DNA of 64,000 bases from Pseudoramibacter sp. (GCF_022484225.1 NZ_JAKVLT010000001.1:1116001-1180000), one strand, 5' to 3'. Counted from the first letter of the stretch, positions 7,450 through 16,187 are shown. Notes: generated by a model from the letters alone, not told the origin. Made by a program: numbers and translations.

Positions 7450-8940
7450 ATGAAACAGTACATTTTGGTCATGGATCAGGGAACGACCGGTTCCCGCGGT
7501 GTGGTTTACGACGAGAGAGGCGACGTGGTCGCCATCGATTATGCGGAATACAAACAGTATTTCCCGAAATCCGGCTGGTGGGAACAGGACGCGAACGACG
7601 TGTGGAACGTGACATTGAAGACGTCCCAGAATGCGATTGCCAAGGCAGGCATCACCGGCGCCGACATCAAGGCCATCGGCATCACGAACCAGCGGGAAAC
7701 CACGGTGCTCTGGGACAGCGAAACCGGCGAGCCGGTGTACCACGACATCGTGTGGGGCTGCCGCCGGACGGCGCCCATCGTCGAACGCCTGCGCCAGGAA
7801 GGTTACAATGCGATGTTCAACCACAAAACCGGCCTGGTGCTTGACCCGACCTATTCGGGGACGAAGATCAGATGGATTCTTGATAACGTGCCGGAAGCGG
7901 CAGAAAAGCTGAAACAGGGCAAGCTCAAATTCGGCAACATCGACTGCTGGCTCCTCTGGAATTTGACTTGCGGGCGGGTTCACGCGACAGACTGCTCCAA
8001 CGCGGCCAGAACCCTGCTCTTCAATCCCTACGAAGGGAAATGGGACGACGCTTTGCTTCAGGCATTGGGCGTGCCGGCGGATATCCTGCCGGAAGTGAAG
8101 GATTCCGTGGGCTATTTCGGCACCGCAGACCCGAAATGGTTTGGGATTGAAATCCCGATCACCGGGATCGCCGGCGACCAGTCCGCCGCCCTGTTCGGCC
8201 AGGCCTGCTTCGAAGAAGGCAGCGCCAAGAACACTTACGGCACGTCGGCCGTGCCGCTGATGTTCACCGGCGACAAGGCCCCCCGTACGGAAACAGGCCT
8301 CATGACGTTGGCCTGGGGCATCGACGGGCATTTGTCCTATTCCATGGGGGCGTCGATCCTCATCGCCGGCCAGGTGGTCCAGTGGCTCCGGGACAAGATG
8401 AAATTCTTCGGGAAATCCAGCGAATCTGAAAAAATGGCCGCGAGCCTGAAGGACAACGGCGGGATCTTCTTCGTGCCGGCCTTCACCGGCCTCGGCGCGC
8501 CCTACTACGATCCCAAGGCCCGGGGCATGATCATCGGCATCACCGCGGACACGACCCAGGAACAGATCACCCGGGCGGCCTTGGAATCCATGGCCTATCA
8601 GACCAGAGACCTCCTCGAAGACATGGAAGCCCATTCAGGCATTGAATTAAAGGAACTCAAGGTCGACGGAGGCGCGGCCCAGAACGACTTCCTCATGCAG
8701 TTCCAGGCGGATATCCTAAACTGCCGGGTCGTGCGGCCCAAGGACATCGAAACCACGGCCAAGGGCGCCTGCTACCTCGCAGGGCTCGGCTGCGGCGTCT
8801 GGAAAGACCAGAACGAGCTCAAGGATTTATGGCAGGCGGAAAAAGTCTTTGAACCCCAGATGGATGATGATACCCGGGAAGCTTTGTACGAACAGTGGCG
8901 GGATGCGGTGAAGCGCGCCGGAAGCTGGGCGCGGTCATGA
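7450..8940 (+). CDS. glpK: Glycerol kinase
   Basis: 496 residues, FGGY family. It phosphorylates glycerol to sn-glycerol-3-phosphate with ATP. The N-terminus MKQYILVMDQGTTGSRGVVYD is the ATP-binding phosphate-1 motif; GITNQRETT, YGTSAVPL-type phosphate-2 motif and VDGGAAQNDFLMQFQ are typical of GlpK. I chose ATG 7450 because GGGGGAGG lies six bases upstream; an in-frame TTG at 7435 lies before the ribosome binding site. The stop codon overlaps the glpP start (ATGA). It is the first gene of a nine-kilobase catabolic operon. No glpF-type glycerol facilitator is present in the window. Confidence 0.95.
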   Translation: MKQYILVMDQGTTGSRGVVYDERGDVVAIDYAEYKQYFPKSGWWEQDANDVWNVTLKTSQNAIAKAGITGADIKAIGITNQRETTVLWDSETGEPVYHDIVWGCRRTAPIVERLRQEGYNAMFNHKTGLVLDPTYSGTKIRWILDNVPEAAEKLKQGKLKFGNIDCWLLWNLTCGRVHATDCSNAARTLLFNPYEGKWDDALLQALGVPADILPEVKDSVGYFGTADPKWFGIEIPITGIAGDQSAALFGQACFEEGSAKNTYGTSAVPLMFTGDKAPRTETGLMTLAWGIDGHLSYSMGASILIAGQVVQWLRDKMKFFGKSSESEKMAASLKDNGGIFFVPAFTGLGAPYYDPKARGMIIGITADTTQEQITRAALESMAYQTRDLLEDMEAHSGIELKELKVDGGAAQNDFLMQFQADILNCRVVRPKDIETTAKGACYLAGLGCGVWKDQNELKDLWQAEKVFEPQMDDDTREALYEQWRDAVKRAGSWARS

Positions 8941-9506
8941 GCAGAGCAGACAGCATCGCCGAAGCTTTTAAGACGTTTCAAGTGATTCCCTCCATACGCC
9001 GCCTCGGCGATTTGGAAACGGCCCTTGAAAGCGAGCGGCAGATCGTGCTGCTCACCGGCGCCGACATCGCGAATCTCAAGCTCCTCGCCGAGAAAGTGCA
9101 CGAGGCGGGGAAGCTGGTGCTCGTCAACATGGAACTCCTCGGCGGATTTGGCCGGGACGAAGCGGGCATCAAGCTGCTCAAGCATTATTTCAAGGTGGAC
9201 GGGGTCATGTCCACGGACCGGATGCGTCTGGGCATGGCCCGGCACATCGGGCTGTTCACCATTCAGCGCTTTCTGGTTTCGGATTCCAAGGCCCTGGACA
9301 CCACGCAGCGGATTTTAAAAACCAGCCGGGCCCAGGCCGCGGAAATACTGCCGGCAAAAATCGCTGTGGACGTGGTGGAAAAGCTTAGGAAAGTGACGGC
9401 CATTCCCCTTTTGGCCGGGGGCTTCATTCAGACCGAAGCAGATTTAGAGGCAGTGCAGAAGGCCGGTTTTGAAGGGGCGACCACCAGTGTGAAGCGTTTG
9501 TTTTAA
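8937..9506 (+). CDS. glpP: Glycerol-3-phosphate-responsive antiterminator
   Basis: 189 residues from ATG 8937, overlapping the glpK stop by 4 bases; the longer frame from 8895 lies inside glpK and is rejected. Family marks are FQVIPSIR, ILLTGADI-like LLTGADI, LVNMELLGGFGRDE, FTIQRFLVSDSKAL and PLLAGGFIQTEADL, which define the GlpP TIM-barrel family, related to glycerophosphodiester phosphodiesterases. In Bacillus subtilis GlpP bound to glycerol-3-phosphate prevents termination in glp leaders and stabilises glpD mRNA. Here it sits in the operon whose leader (7313-7432) contains a terminator, so autogenous positive control is likely. Confidence 0.92.
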   Translation: MSRADSIAEAFKTFQVIPSIRRLGDLETALESERQIVLLTGADIANLKLLAEKVHEAGKLVLVNMELLGGFGRDEAGIKLLKHYFKVDGVMSTDRMRLGMARHIGLFTIQRFLVSDSKALDTTQRILKTSRAQAAEILPAKIAVDVVEKLRKVTAIPLLAGGFIQTEADLEAVQKAGFEGATTSVKRLF

Positions 9507-9520
9507 GAGGAGAAGAGGAT

Positions 9521-11026
9521 ATGAAACAGTATTTATTGGGTCTCGACAACGGCGGGACCATGAGCAAGGCGGCCCTTTACGATCTGGAAGGCCATGAAAT
9601 CGCCGTTTCCAGTCGGAAGACGAAACTCATTCAGCCCCATCCGGGATTTACCGAACGGGACCCCGATGAAATGTGGGCGGCCAACGTGGGGGCCATCCGC
9701 TCGGTCATCGCCGAGTCGGGCATCGACAGCGCCCAGATCGTCGGCGTCGCGGCGACAGGCCACGGCAACGGGGTGTATTTAACCCAGGCCGACGGCTCCC
9801 CGGCGACCAACGGGATCATCTCCACGGATTCCCGGGGCAACGAATTTGCCGCCCAGTGGCAGAAAGACGGCACCTTTGAAAAAATCCTGCCGAAGACCAT
9901 GCAGTCGTGCTGGGGCGGTCAGCCGACGACGATTATCAAATGGTTCTTGAAATATGAGCCAGAAGTGATCGAACGCACCCGCTGGGTCTTCATGTGTAAG
10001 GATTTCATTCGGTTTAAACTCACCGGGGAAGCCTACGGGGAAATCACCGACTATTCCGGGTCGTCCCTCATGAACGTCCGGGACGTGTGCTACGACAAAG
10101 AACTGCTGAAAGACATGGGGCTGGAATGCATTTACGACAAGCTGCCGCCCCTGCGCTATTCCGGGGAAATCTGCGGAAGAGTCACCGAAGAAGCCGCGGG
10201 GCTCACGGGCCTCAAGGCCGGGACGCCGGTGGCCGGCGGGTCCATGGACATTCACGCGTCGGCCATGGCCGTGGGCGTTACCGACGAATCCGCCATGTGC
10301 GTGGTGGCCGGGACCTGGAGCATCAACGAGTACATCAGCAAAAAGCCGGTGGTGGACAAGGATTTGTTCATGACTTCCATCGACACCATCCCGGGATATT
10401 GGATGATCCTCGAAGGCAGCCCCACTTCAGCCTCGAATCAGGAATGGTTTTTGACGGAAGTGCTCAAGGGCGTCGATCTGCGGGACCGCAGCATCTACGA
10501 CTTCGCCAACGAAGCCGTGGCCCGGGCCGGAGACGACGACAAGGGCCTGGTGTTTCTGCCGTTTTTATTCGGCAGCAACGTCAATATGAACGCCAAAGGC
10601 GCCTTTATCGGGCTCCAGTCCTGGCACAACCGGGACGACATGATCCGGGCCGTGTACGAAGGCATCGTGTTCAGCCACCGGTACCACATCGAAAAACTGC
10701 TCAAATACCGGGATGCGCCGAAGGTGATCCGCATGGCCGGGGGCGTGGCCAAGTCGAAGATCTGGGTGCAGATGTTCGCCGACGTGCTCCAGGTGCCCAT
10801 CGAAGTGGCCCGGAGCCAGGAACTGGGCGCCCTGGGCTCGGCCATCAACGCCGGGGTCGCCGCCGGGGTCTTCCCGTCGTTTAAGGAAGCGTCGGAAAAG
10901 ATGGTCGACGTCATGTACACCGCACAGCCCGATCCGGCGAAGAAAGCCGTTTACGACAAGAAATACCGCCGGTATATAAAGGTGATCGACGCTTTGGACG
11001 GGGTGTGGGACACCTGGTACGAATGA
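9521..11026 (+). CDS. FGGY-family sugar kinase, L-xylulose kinase-like
   Basis: 501 residues. N-terminal MKQYLLGLDNGGTMSKAALYD is the FGGY ATP motif; GLKAGTPVAGGSMDIHASA, ASPTSAS-like GSPTSASNQEWF, FLPFLFGSN and RMAGGVAKSKIWVQMFAD follow the order seen in LyxK-type L-xylulokinases rather than in glycerol kinase. Expected reaction: ATP-dependent phosphorylation of a ketose or a polyol-derived sugar. The substrate cannot be assigned from sequence. The next gene is a dehydrogenase and the operon ends in a class II aldolase, so a polyol to ketose to ketose-phosphate to DHAP plus aldehyde scheme is plausible. AGAGGAGAAGAGG precedes the ATG. Erythritol- or erythrulose-type kinases are alternatives. 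Confidence 0.8.
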   Translation: MKQYLLGLDNGGTMSKAALYDLEGHEIAVSSRKTKLIQPHPGFTERDPDEMWAANVGAIRSVIAESGIDSAQIVGVAATGHGNGVYLTQADGSPATNGIISTDSRGNEFAAQWQKDGTFEKILPKTMQSCWGGQPTTIIKWFLKYEPEVIERTRWVFMCKDFIRFKLTGEAYGEITDYSGSSLMNVRDVCYDKELLKDMGLECIYDKLPPLRYSGEICGRVTEEAAGLTGLKAGTPVAGGSMDIHASAMAVGVTDESAMCVVAGTWSINEYISKKPVVDKDLFMTSIDTIPGYWMILEGSPTSASNQEWFLTEVLKGVDLRDRSIYDFANEAVARAGDDDKGLVFLPFLFGSNVNMNAKGAFIGLQSWHNRDDMIRAVYEGIVFSHRYHIEKLLKYRDAPKVIRMAGGVAKSKIWVQMFADVLQVPIEVARSQELGALGSAINAGVAAGVFPSFKEASEKMVDVMYTAQPDPAKKAVYDKKYRRYIKVIDALDGVWDTWYE

Positions 11027-11048
11027 GAAATGAGAAAGAAGGACACAT

Positions 11049-11804
11049 ATGGATTTAAAGCTTAAAGGCAAAACCGCCGTTGTCACCGGCGCCTCCAGGG
11101 GCGTCGGCCGGGCGGTGGCCCTGGGACTGGCCCGGGAAGGGGTCGATTTGGCGGTCGCCGCCGGCCACCTCGAAGGGGCGGAAAAGACGGCGGAAGCAGC
11201 CCGAAAACTCGGCGTAAAGGCCACGGCCCTGGCTGCGGACTTCAACGATCCGGCACAGGTCACGGCGATGATGGAAAAGGCGGAAGCGGCCCTGGGTCAC
11301 ATGGACATCCTCATCAACGACGCGGGGATCTTTCTCCAGGGCTGGTGCCAGGACATTTCCCTCGAAGACTGGCAGAAAACTTTCAACGTCAACCTCACGG
11401 CGGCCTTTTTAACGTCTCAGTACTTCGCCAAGGCGAATTTAGACGCAGGCCGGGGCGGCAAAATCATCAACGTCAATTCCCAGGCAGCTTTCCACGGCTC
11501 CACCACCGGCCACGTCCACTACGCGGCGTCCAAGGCCGGCATGGCGGCCATGACCATTTCCATGGCCCGGGAACTGTCCCCCAAGGGCATTACGGTGAAT
11601 GCCGTGGCCCTGGGCATCGTGGCCACGGACATGATCGCCAAGAGCATGGCCGAACATCCGGGCTATTACGAAAGCCGGATTCCCATCGGCCACGTGGCAC
11701 AGCCTGAAGAAGTGGCGGACGTCATCGTGTTTCTGGCGTCGGCCCCTGCGGATTACATGACCGGCGCCACGGTGGACCTCACCGGCGGCATGCTGATGCG
11801 ATGA
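11049..11804 (+). CDS. Short-chain dehydrogenase/reductase (probable polyol or ketose dehydrogenase)
   Basis: 251 residues, classical SDR length. Nucleotide motif TGASRGVG (about 14-21), structural motif NDAG (about 90, variant of NNAG), catalytic Ser in NVNSQAA (about 144), YAASK (about 158-162), and the C-terminal DLTGGMLM. The fold resembles gluconate 5-dehydrogenase and L-xylulose reductase type enzymes, so oxidation of a polyol or reduction of a ketose with NAD(P) is expected. It lies 22 bases after the FGGY kinase gene in the same operon. The exact substrate is unknown; it could also act on a sugar acid. Confidence 0.82.
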   Translation: MDLKLKGKTAVVTGASRGVGRAVALGLAREGVDLAVAAGHLEGAEKTAEAARKLGVKATALAADFNDPAQVTAMMEKAEAALGHMDILINDAGIFLQGWCQDISLEDWQKTFNVNLTAAFLTSQYFAKANLDAGRGGKIINVNSQAAFHGSTTGHVHYAASKAGMAAMTISMARELSPKGITVNAVALGIVATDMIAKSMAEHPGYYESRIPIGHVAQPEEVADVIVFLASAPADYMTGATVDLTGGMLMR

Positions 11805-11824
11805 AGTGAAAAAGGAGTAGAACA

Positions 11825-13285
11825 TTGAATAACGAGTTGAAAAAATTATACGACGTGATCGTCATCGGCGGCGGGATCACCGGCACCGGCGTCATTCACG
11901 AACTGGCGAAATACGATATCGACGTAGCCCTTTTGGAACGGAAAAACGATATCGCCATGATGGCGACCAAGGGCAACGGCGGCGTCGTCCACCCGGGCTA
12001 CGACCCCCATCCAGGCACCTTGAAGGCGAAGCTCAACCCCCGGGGCGCGCGGATGTACCCCCAGCTCGCCAAGGATCTGGACTTCCACATCCGCCACACG
12101 GGCACCATGGTCTTTGCCTATTCGGACCAGGATTTAAAGAAAGTTGACGAGCTCTGCGACAACGCCCGGGTCAACGGCGTCGAACAGGTGGAACGAATCA
12201 CCGGCGACCAGGTGAGAAACCGGGAACCCTACGTCAGCGACAAGGTTCTCGGGGCGCTGCTTGCCCACACGACGACGATGGTCGATCCCTTTGAAGTGGC
12301 CATCGCCTTTGCGGAAAATGCCAAGCTCAACGGCACGGATATCTTTCTCGAATCCGAAGTCCAGGACATTTCCAAAGACGAAGACGGAAATTTCACGATA
12401 ACCACGAACCACGACACCTACCGCACCCGCTACATCGTCGACGCGGCAGGCATCTACGCTGACGACGTCGCCGCCATGGCCGGCATCCACGAGTACAAGA
12501 TCCAGGGGCGCCACGGCAATTTGTGCGTCGTCGACAATCATCTGCCGACGCCGATCCGCACCGTCATGTTCCCGTGCCCGAGCCCGGACACCAAGGGCAT
12601 CGCTCTGATCCCCATGCCCCACGGCAATTACATCATCGGCTCCACCGCGACCATGCGGACGAACAAAGAAGACACGAGCAACGACGCTGAAGGGATTCAG
12701 GACCTCCTCGACGGCGCCCACAAGCTGATCCCGAATTTCGACGACGGCTCTGTGATCCGCACTTTCGCGGGCCAGCGGCCGGTCGCCCTGAACAACGACA
12801 ACGATTTCTGGATCTGCGAATCGGAAACGGTGCCCCACTTCATCCACGCGGCAGGCATTCAGTCGCCGGGCGTCGCGTCGTCGCCGGGCATCGCCGAATA
12901 CGTCCGAGATCTTCTTGCCGACGCCGGCTTGGATTTGAAGCCCCGTCCCGGGTACAACAAGTACCGCAAGGCGCCGGTGGACTTCAGCGAATGCTCGGAC
13001 GAAGAAAAAGATCAGATCATCGCGCAGGACCCGCGCTACGGCCAAATCGTCTGCCGCTGCGAAACGGTGACCGAAGGGGAAATCGTGGCCGCGATTCATC
13101 AGCCTTTGGGCGCCCATACCGTCGAAGGGGTCAAGCGCCGAACCCGGGCCGGCATGGGCCGCTGCCAGAGCGGTTTCTGCCAGTTCAAAGTCATGAAGAT
13201 TCTGGCCCGGGAACTGGGCATTCCCGAAGAAGCGGTGAAGTTCGAAGAAGACCATTCGCCGGTGCTGCTCGGCCATGTGAAATAA
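11825..13285 (+). CDS. GlpA-like FAD-dependent glycerol-3-phosphate dehydrogenase with C-terminal BFD-type iron-sulfur domain
   Basis: 486 residues from a TTG codon, supported by AAGGAG at 11811-11816. The N-terminus has a Rossmann FAD motif (VIGGGITGTG, about 13-22), the middle is a DAO-type oxidoreductase fold, and the C-terminus has CRCETVTEGE and then CQSGFC, the four cysteines of a BFD-like [2Fe-2S] domain. The family oxidises glycerol-3-phosphate to DHAP. It is followed by an FAD/NAD oxidoreductase and a DUF1667 protein, a trio that recurs in Clostridia and probably works as one complex that passes electrons to NAD or another carrier instead of a membrane quinone. No membrane anchor is visible. 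Confidence 0.88.
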   Translation: MNNELKKLYDVIVIGGGITGTGVIHELAKYDIDVALLERKNDIAMMATKGNGGVVHPGYDPHPGTLKAKLNPRGARMYPQLAKDLDFHIRHTGTMVFAYSDQDLKKVDELCDNARVNGVEQVERITGDQVRNREPYVSDKVLGALLAHTTTMVDPFEVAIAFAENAKLNGTDIFLESEVQDISKDEDGNFTITTNHDTYRTRYIVDAAGIYADDVAAMAGIHEYKIQGRHGNLCVVDNHLPTPIRTVMFPCPSPDTKGIALIPMPHGNYIIGSTATMRTNKEDTSNDAEGIQDLLDGAHKLIPNFDDGSVIRTFAGQRPVALNNDNDFWICESETVPHFIHAAGIQSPGVASSPGIAEYVRDLLADAGLDLKPRPGYNKYRKAPVDFSECSDEEKDQIIAQDPRYGQIVCRCETVTEGEIVAAIHQPLGAHTVEGVKRRTRAGMGRCQSGFCQFKVMKILARELGIPEEAVKFEEDHSPVLLGHVK

Positions 13286-13299
13286 AGAGGAGGATTAGC

Positions 13300-14553
13300 G
13301 TGAAAACTTACAAATACGATGTGGTGATCGTCGGGGGCGGGCCGGCTGGCCTCGCCGCGGCGGTTTCAGCCAAAAAACAGCAGGCGAAGGTGGCCATCTT
13401 GGAACGCAACGGCGAGCTCGGGGGCATTCTCGAACAATGCATCCACGCGGGTTTTGGCCTCCACGTCTTTAAAGAAGAACTGACCGGCCCGGAATACGCG
13501 GAACGGTTTATCGACCAGGTCGAAGATCTGGACATCGACGTGTTTCTCAACACCATGGTGCTGGACATCACCAAAGACCGCCACGTCTCGGCAATCTGTG
13601 GGGAAGGGGTGCTCCATTTTGAAGCAGGCGCCGTGGTTTTGGCCATGGGCTGCCGGGAACGGACCCGGGGCGCCATCCGCATTCCGGGGGACCGGGGCGC
13701 CGGGGTCTTCACCGCCGGCATTGCCCAGCGCTACATCAACCTGGAAAACATGAAGCCGGGGACCAAAGCTGTGATTTTAGGGTCCGGGGATATCGGGCTG
13801 ATCATGGCCAGACGCCTGACCCTCGAAGGCATTGAAGTGGAAGGGGTTTACGAAATCATGCCCTATCCCAACGGGCTGTACCGCAACATCATCAACTGCC
13901 TCGACGATTTCGGCATTCCCCTGCATCTGTCCACGACGATCACCCGGATCAACGGCAAAGACCGGGTGCATTCGGTGGAAGTGGCCAAGGTCGACGAACA
14001 CCGGAACCCGATTCCGGGAACCGAACGGGAAATCGAATGTGATACCGTGCTTTTGTCCGTCGGGCTCATTCCCGAAAACGAACTGAGCCGGAAGGCCGGG
14101 GTGGCCTTAGACCCGGTGACCAAGGGACCGGTGGTCGATGAAAATCTCGAAACGGAAGTGCCGGGCATCTTCGCCTGCGGCAACGTGCTCCACGTTCACG
14201 ACGTGGTGGACTACGTCACTGCTGAAGCCGAAGAAGCCGGGGAAAAGGCCGCGCTGTACGCCAAAAACGCTTTGAAAAAATCAGAAGCGTCCCTGGCGGT
14301 TCACGCCGAAGGGGCCGTCCGTTACACGGTGCCGGAATTTGTGGACCCCGAAGACGGCGCCGACAAGAAAATTAAATTCAGAGTCGGAGCGCCTATCGCA
14401 AAAGGGGTCACGGTGATCAGGGCCGGCGAAAAAGAAGTGTACCGGGAAAAGAAAGCCCACCGCTTCCTGCCCAGCAACATGGAAATCCACACGCTGAAAT
14501 GCAGTGCCATTGCAGGCGTGCGCGGCGATTTGACCGTCAGCGTTGAAGAGTAA
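13300..14553 (+). CDS. FAD/NAD(P)-dependent oxidoreductase of the GlpA-like trio
   Basis: 417 residues from GTG 13300, with AGAGGAGG eight bases upstream; the open frame back to 12991 lies inside the previous gene and is not used. Two Rossmann motifs are visible: VVIVGGGPAGLAAA (about 7-20, FAD) and AVILGSGDIGLIMARR (about 157, NAD(P)). There is a DxGxx-type segment EVPGIFACGNVLHVHDVVD near 287. The first third contains LGGILEQCIHAGFGLH, typical of the partner subunit found next to GlpA-like proteins in Firmicutes. Likely role: moving electrons from glycerol-3-phosphate to NAD. No redox-active CxxC disulfide motif is seen, so it is not a thioredoxin-reductase type. Confidence 0.85.
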   Translation: MKTYKYDVVIVGGGPAGLAAAVSAKKQQAKVAILERNGELGGILEQCIHAGFGLHVFKEELTGPEYAERFIDQVEDLDIDVFLNTMVLDITKDRHVSAICGEGVLHFEAGAVVLAMGCRERTRGAIRIPGDRGAGVFTAGIAQRYINLENMKPGTKAVILGSGDIGLIMARRLTLEGIEVEGVYEIMPYPNGLYRNIINCLDDFGIPLHLSTTITRINGKDRVHSVEVAKVDEHRNPIPGTEREIECDTVLLSVGLIPENELSRKAGVALDPVTKGPVVDENLETEVPGIFACGNVLHVHDVVDYVTAEAEEAGEKAALYAKNALKKSEASLAVHAEGAVRYTVPEFVDPEDGADKKIKFRVGAPIAKGVTVIRAGEKEVYREKKAHRFLPSNMEIHTLKCSAIAGVRGDLTVSVEE

Positions 14554-14565
14554 AAGGAGACTGGA

Positions 14566-14931
14566 ATGAAAAAAATCAAAATGAGCTGCACCACCTGCCC
14601 CAACAGCTGCGAACTGCTGGCGACCGTGGAAAACGACCAGGTGGTGGCTGTCGAAGGCAATTTGTGCAAACGCGGGGTCGACTTTGCGGAAAGCGAATAC
14701 CGCTGCCCGGTCCGGGTGCTGACGTCGACGATGATTCTCGACACCGGCGCCAAGGCCGTGATGGTGCCGGTGCGTTCGGCGAAGCCGATCCCCAAGGCGG
14801 CGATGCAGGACGCCATGAAAGCCATCGCGGCGACCCATCTCCACCACGCGGTGAAAATGGGTGAAGCGTTAATCAAAAACGTCGCGGACACCGGCGTCGA
14901 CATCGTCGCGTCAAAGACAGTTCTCATGTAA
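14566..14931 (+). CDS. DUF1667 protein, small metal- or cluster-binding partner
   Basis: 121 residues. The N-terminus reads MSCTTCPNSCEL and a fourth cysteine follows in GNLCKRG (about 40) with another in YRCPVRV, a pattern that suits an iron-sulfur cluster or zinc. DUF1667 proteins are encoded next to the GlpA-like and FAD oxidoreductase genes in many Clostridia, as here, where the gaps are 12 and 9 bases. It may be an electron-transfer subunit of that complex; no function has been shown to my knowledge. Ribosome binding site AAAGGAG precedes the ATG. Confidence 0.85.
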   Translation: MKKIKMSCTTCPNSCELLATVENDQVVAVEGNLCKRGVDFAESEYRCPVRVLTSTMILDTGAKAVMVPVRSAKPIPKAAMQDAMKAIAATHLHHAVKMGEALIKNVADTGVDIVASKTVLM

Positions 14932-14940
14932 GGAGGAGTC

Positions 14941-15804
14941 ATGCTTGTAAGACTCAGCACACTGCTCCAAAAAGCTTATGACGGCCATTTCGGCGTTGGC
15001 GCCTTCAACACGCCGAACCTAGAGGCGGTGCGCGCCGTAATCGCCGCGGCCGAAAAGCGGGGCGAAGGGGTCATCCTCCAGCACGCTGAACTCCACGAAA
15101 GTCTCATGCCCCTCGAGATCATCGGGCCGGTGATGCTGGCTGTCGCTAAGGCCGCAAGCGTCCCCGTGGCAGTGCATCTGGACCACGGCGAACATCTGGA
15201 TTATTTAAAAAAAGCGCTGGATTTGGGCTTCACGTCGGTGATGATCGACGCGTCAGCTAAACCATACGAAGACAATGTGACGCTCACGAAACAGGCCGTG
15301 GCGTTGGCGAAGCCCTATGAGGCGGACGTCGAAGCGGAACTGGGCCGGGTGATCCGCCCGGCCTCCGGCGGCGGCACGGACGATCCGAAACACCTGCCTC
15401 CGGAAGCGGCCTACACCGATCCTGAAGCGGCGAAAGCCTTTGTGGACGCCACCGGCGTTGACTGCCTGGCCATCGCCTTCGGCACGGCCCACGGGGTTTA
15501 CGAATCGAAGCCCGTCCTCGACGTGAACCGGGTGGCAGAGGTGCGGGAGGCCGTTCACCTGCCCCTGGTCATGCACGGCGGGTCCGGCGTGACTGACGAC
15601 GAGATGCAGAAAGCGATTCAAAACGGCATCTGCAAGATCAACTATTTCACCTATATGTCCTTGGCCGGGGGCGCAGGGGTCCGAAATTTGATTGACAGTA
15701 CCCAAAACCCTGAAAGTCTTCGCTTCGACCAGATGGCCCAGGCGGCTCAGGATGCGATGCAGGCCGACGTGGAAAAGGCCATGGGAATTTTCGCGGTGTC
15801 TTAA
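14941..15804 (+). CDS. Class II (metal-dependent) ketose-bisphosphate aldolase family
   Basis: 287 residues, TIM-barrel. Zn-ligand and catalytic signatures: VAVHLDHGEHLDY (about 82), VEAELGRV (about 132), AIAFGTAHGVYE (about 178), LVMHGGSGV (about 209) and KINYFTYM (about 235). The family cleaves ketose mono- or bisphosphates to DHAP and an aldehyde (FbaA, GatY, KbaY). Its place at the end of an operon with a ketose-type kinase and a polyol dehydrogenase suggests a catabolic specificity rather than glycolysis. The insertion GRVIRPASGGGTDDPKH after the glycine-rich motif is longer than in typical GatY. AAGGAGGAG lies before the ATG; no strong terminator follows (only a 4-bp repeat at 15808-15822). 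Confidence 0.87.
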   Translation: MLVRLSTLLQKAYDGHFGVGAFNTPNLEAVRAVIAAAEKRGEGVILQHAELHESLMPLEIIGPVMLAVAKAASVPVAVHLDHGEHLDYLKKALDLGFTSVMIDASAKPYEDNVTLTKQAVALAKPYEADVEAELGRVIRPASGGGTDDPKHLPPEAAYTDPEAAKAFVDATGVDCLAIAFGTAHGVYESKPVLDVNRVAEVREAVHLPLVMHGGSGVTDDEMQKAIQNGICKINYFTYMSLAGGAGVRNLIDSTQNPESLRFDQMAQAAQDAMQADVEKAMGIFAVS

Positions 15805-15821
15805 ATTAGACAAAAAAAGTC

Positions 15822-15849
15822 TTGATTTCATTTCAAACTGTGATATATT
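15822..15849 (+). promoter_or_regulatory. Promoter of the DUF1858 gene
   Basis: TTGATT (15822-15827), 16-bp spacer, TATATT (15844-15849), about 38 bases before the ATG. It may give the small gene separate expression from the aldolase operon. Confidence 0.5.
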
Positions 15850-15887
15850 AATAGTCACAAAATAGAGACGAAATGAGGAGGACTCCG

Positions 15888-16118
15888 ATGAAAATTACAA
15901 AAGATATGTTAACCGGCGACGTCGTCGCCAAATACCCGGAAGCTGCACGCGCCTTGATGATGATCGGCATGGGCTGCATCAGCTGCCCGGCAGCCGCCAT
16001 GGAATCCATCGGCGACGCGTCAATGGTGCACGGCCTTGACGGCGACCAGGTGGTCGAATATTTAAACGATACCTTGAAATTAAATGATGATGCCGAAGAT
16101 TCAGCAGCCCAGGCATAA
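15888..16118 (+). CDS. DUF1858 domain protein
   Basis: 76 residues from ATG 15888 (GAGGAGG five bases upstream); an in-frame start at 15873 lies before the ribosome binding site. The protein is almost entirely one DUF1858 domain: ITKDMLTGDVVAKYPE, then MGMGCISCPAAAMES with the CxxC pair, then a helical end. Such domains are found alone or attached to hybrid-cluster and other redox proteins and are thought to carry a redox disulfide. It stands between the polyol operon and proS with its own promoter and terminator, so it is probably an independent unit. Function unknown. Confidence 0.85.
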   Translation: MKITKDMLTGDVVAKYPEAARALMMIGMGCISCPAAAMESIGDASMVHGLDGDQVVEYLNDTLKLNDDAEDSAAQA

Positions 16119-16146
16119 GCAAAAAGGGCTGAAGCTTTTAAAAAAA

Positions 16147-16177
16147 GGCTGTGCTTTTCAGCACAGTCTTTTATTTT
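16147..16177 (+). terminator. Intrinsic terminator after DUF1858 gene
   Basis: GGCTGTGC (16147-16154) pairs with GCACAGTC (16161-16168, one G-T pair), followed by TTTTATTTT. The promoter of proS begins directly behind it. Confidence 0.8.
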
Positions 16178-16178
16178 G

Positions 16179-16187
16179 TGCTATAAT
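16179..16187 (+). promoter_or_regulatory. Extended -10 promoter of proS
   Basis: TG at 16179-16180, one base, then TATAAT (16182-16187). No good -35 element is present because the terminator occupies that space; the TG extension can compensate. Confidence 0.55.

Noticed and set aside
15808..15822. Terminator after the aldolase gene
   Set aside because: Only a 4-bp AGAC/GTCT repeat without a proper T run.
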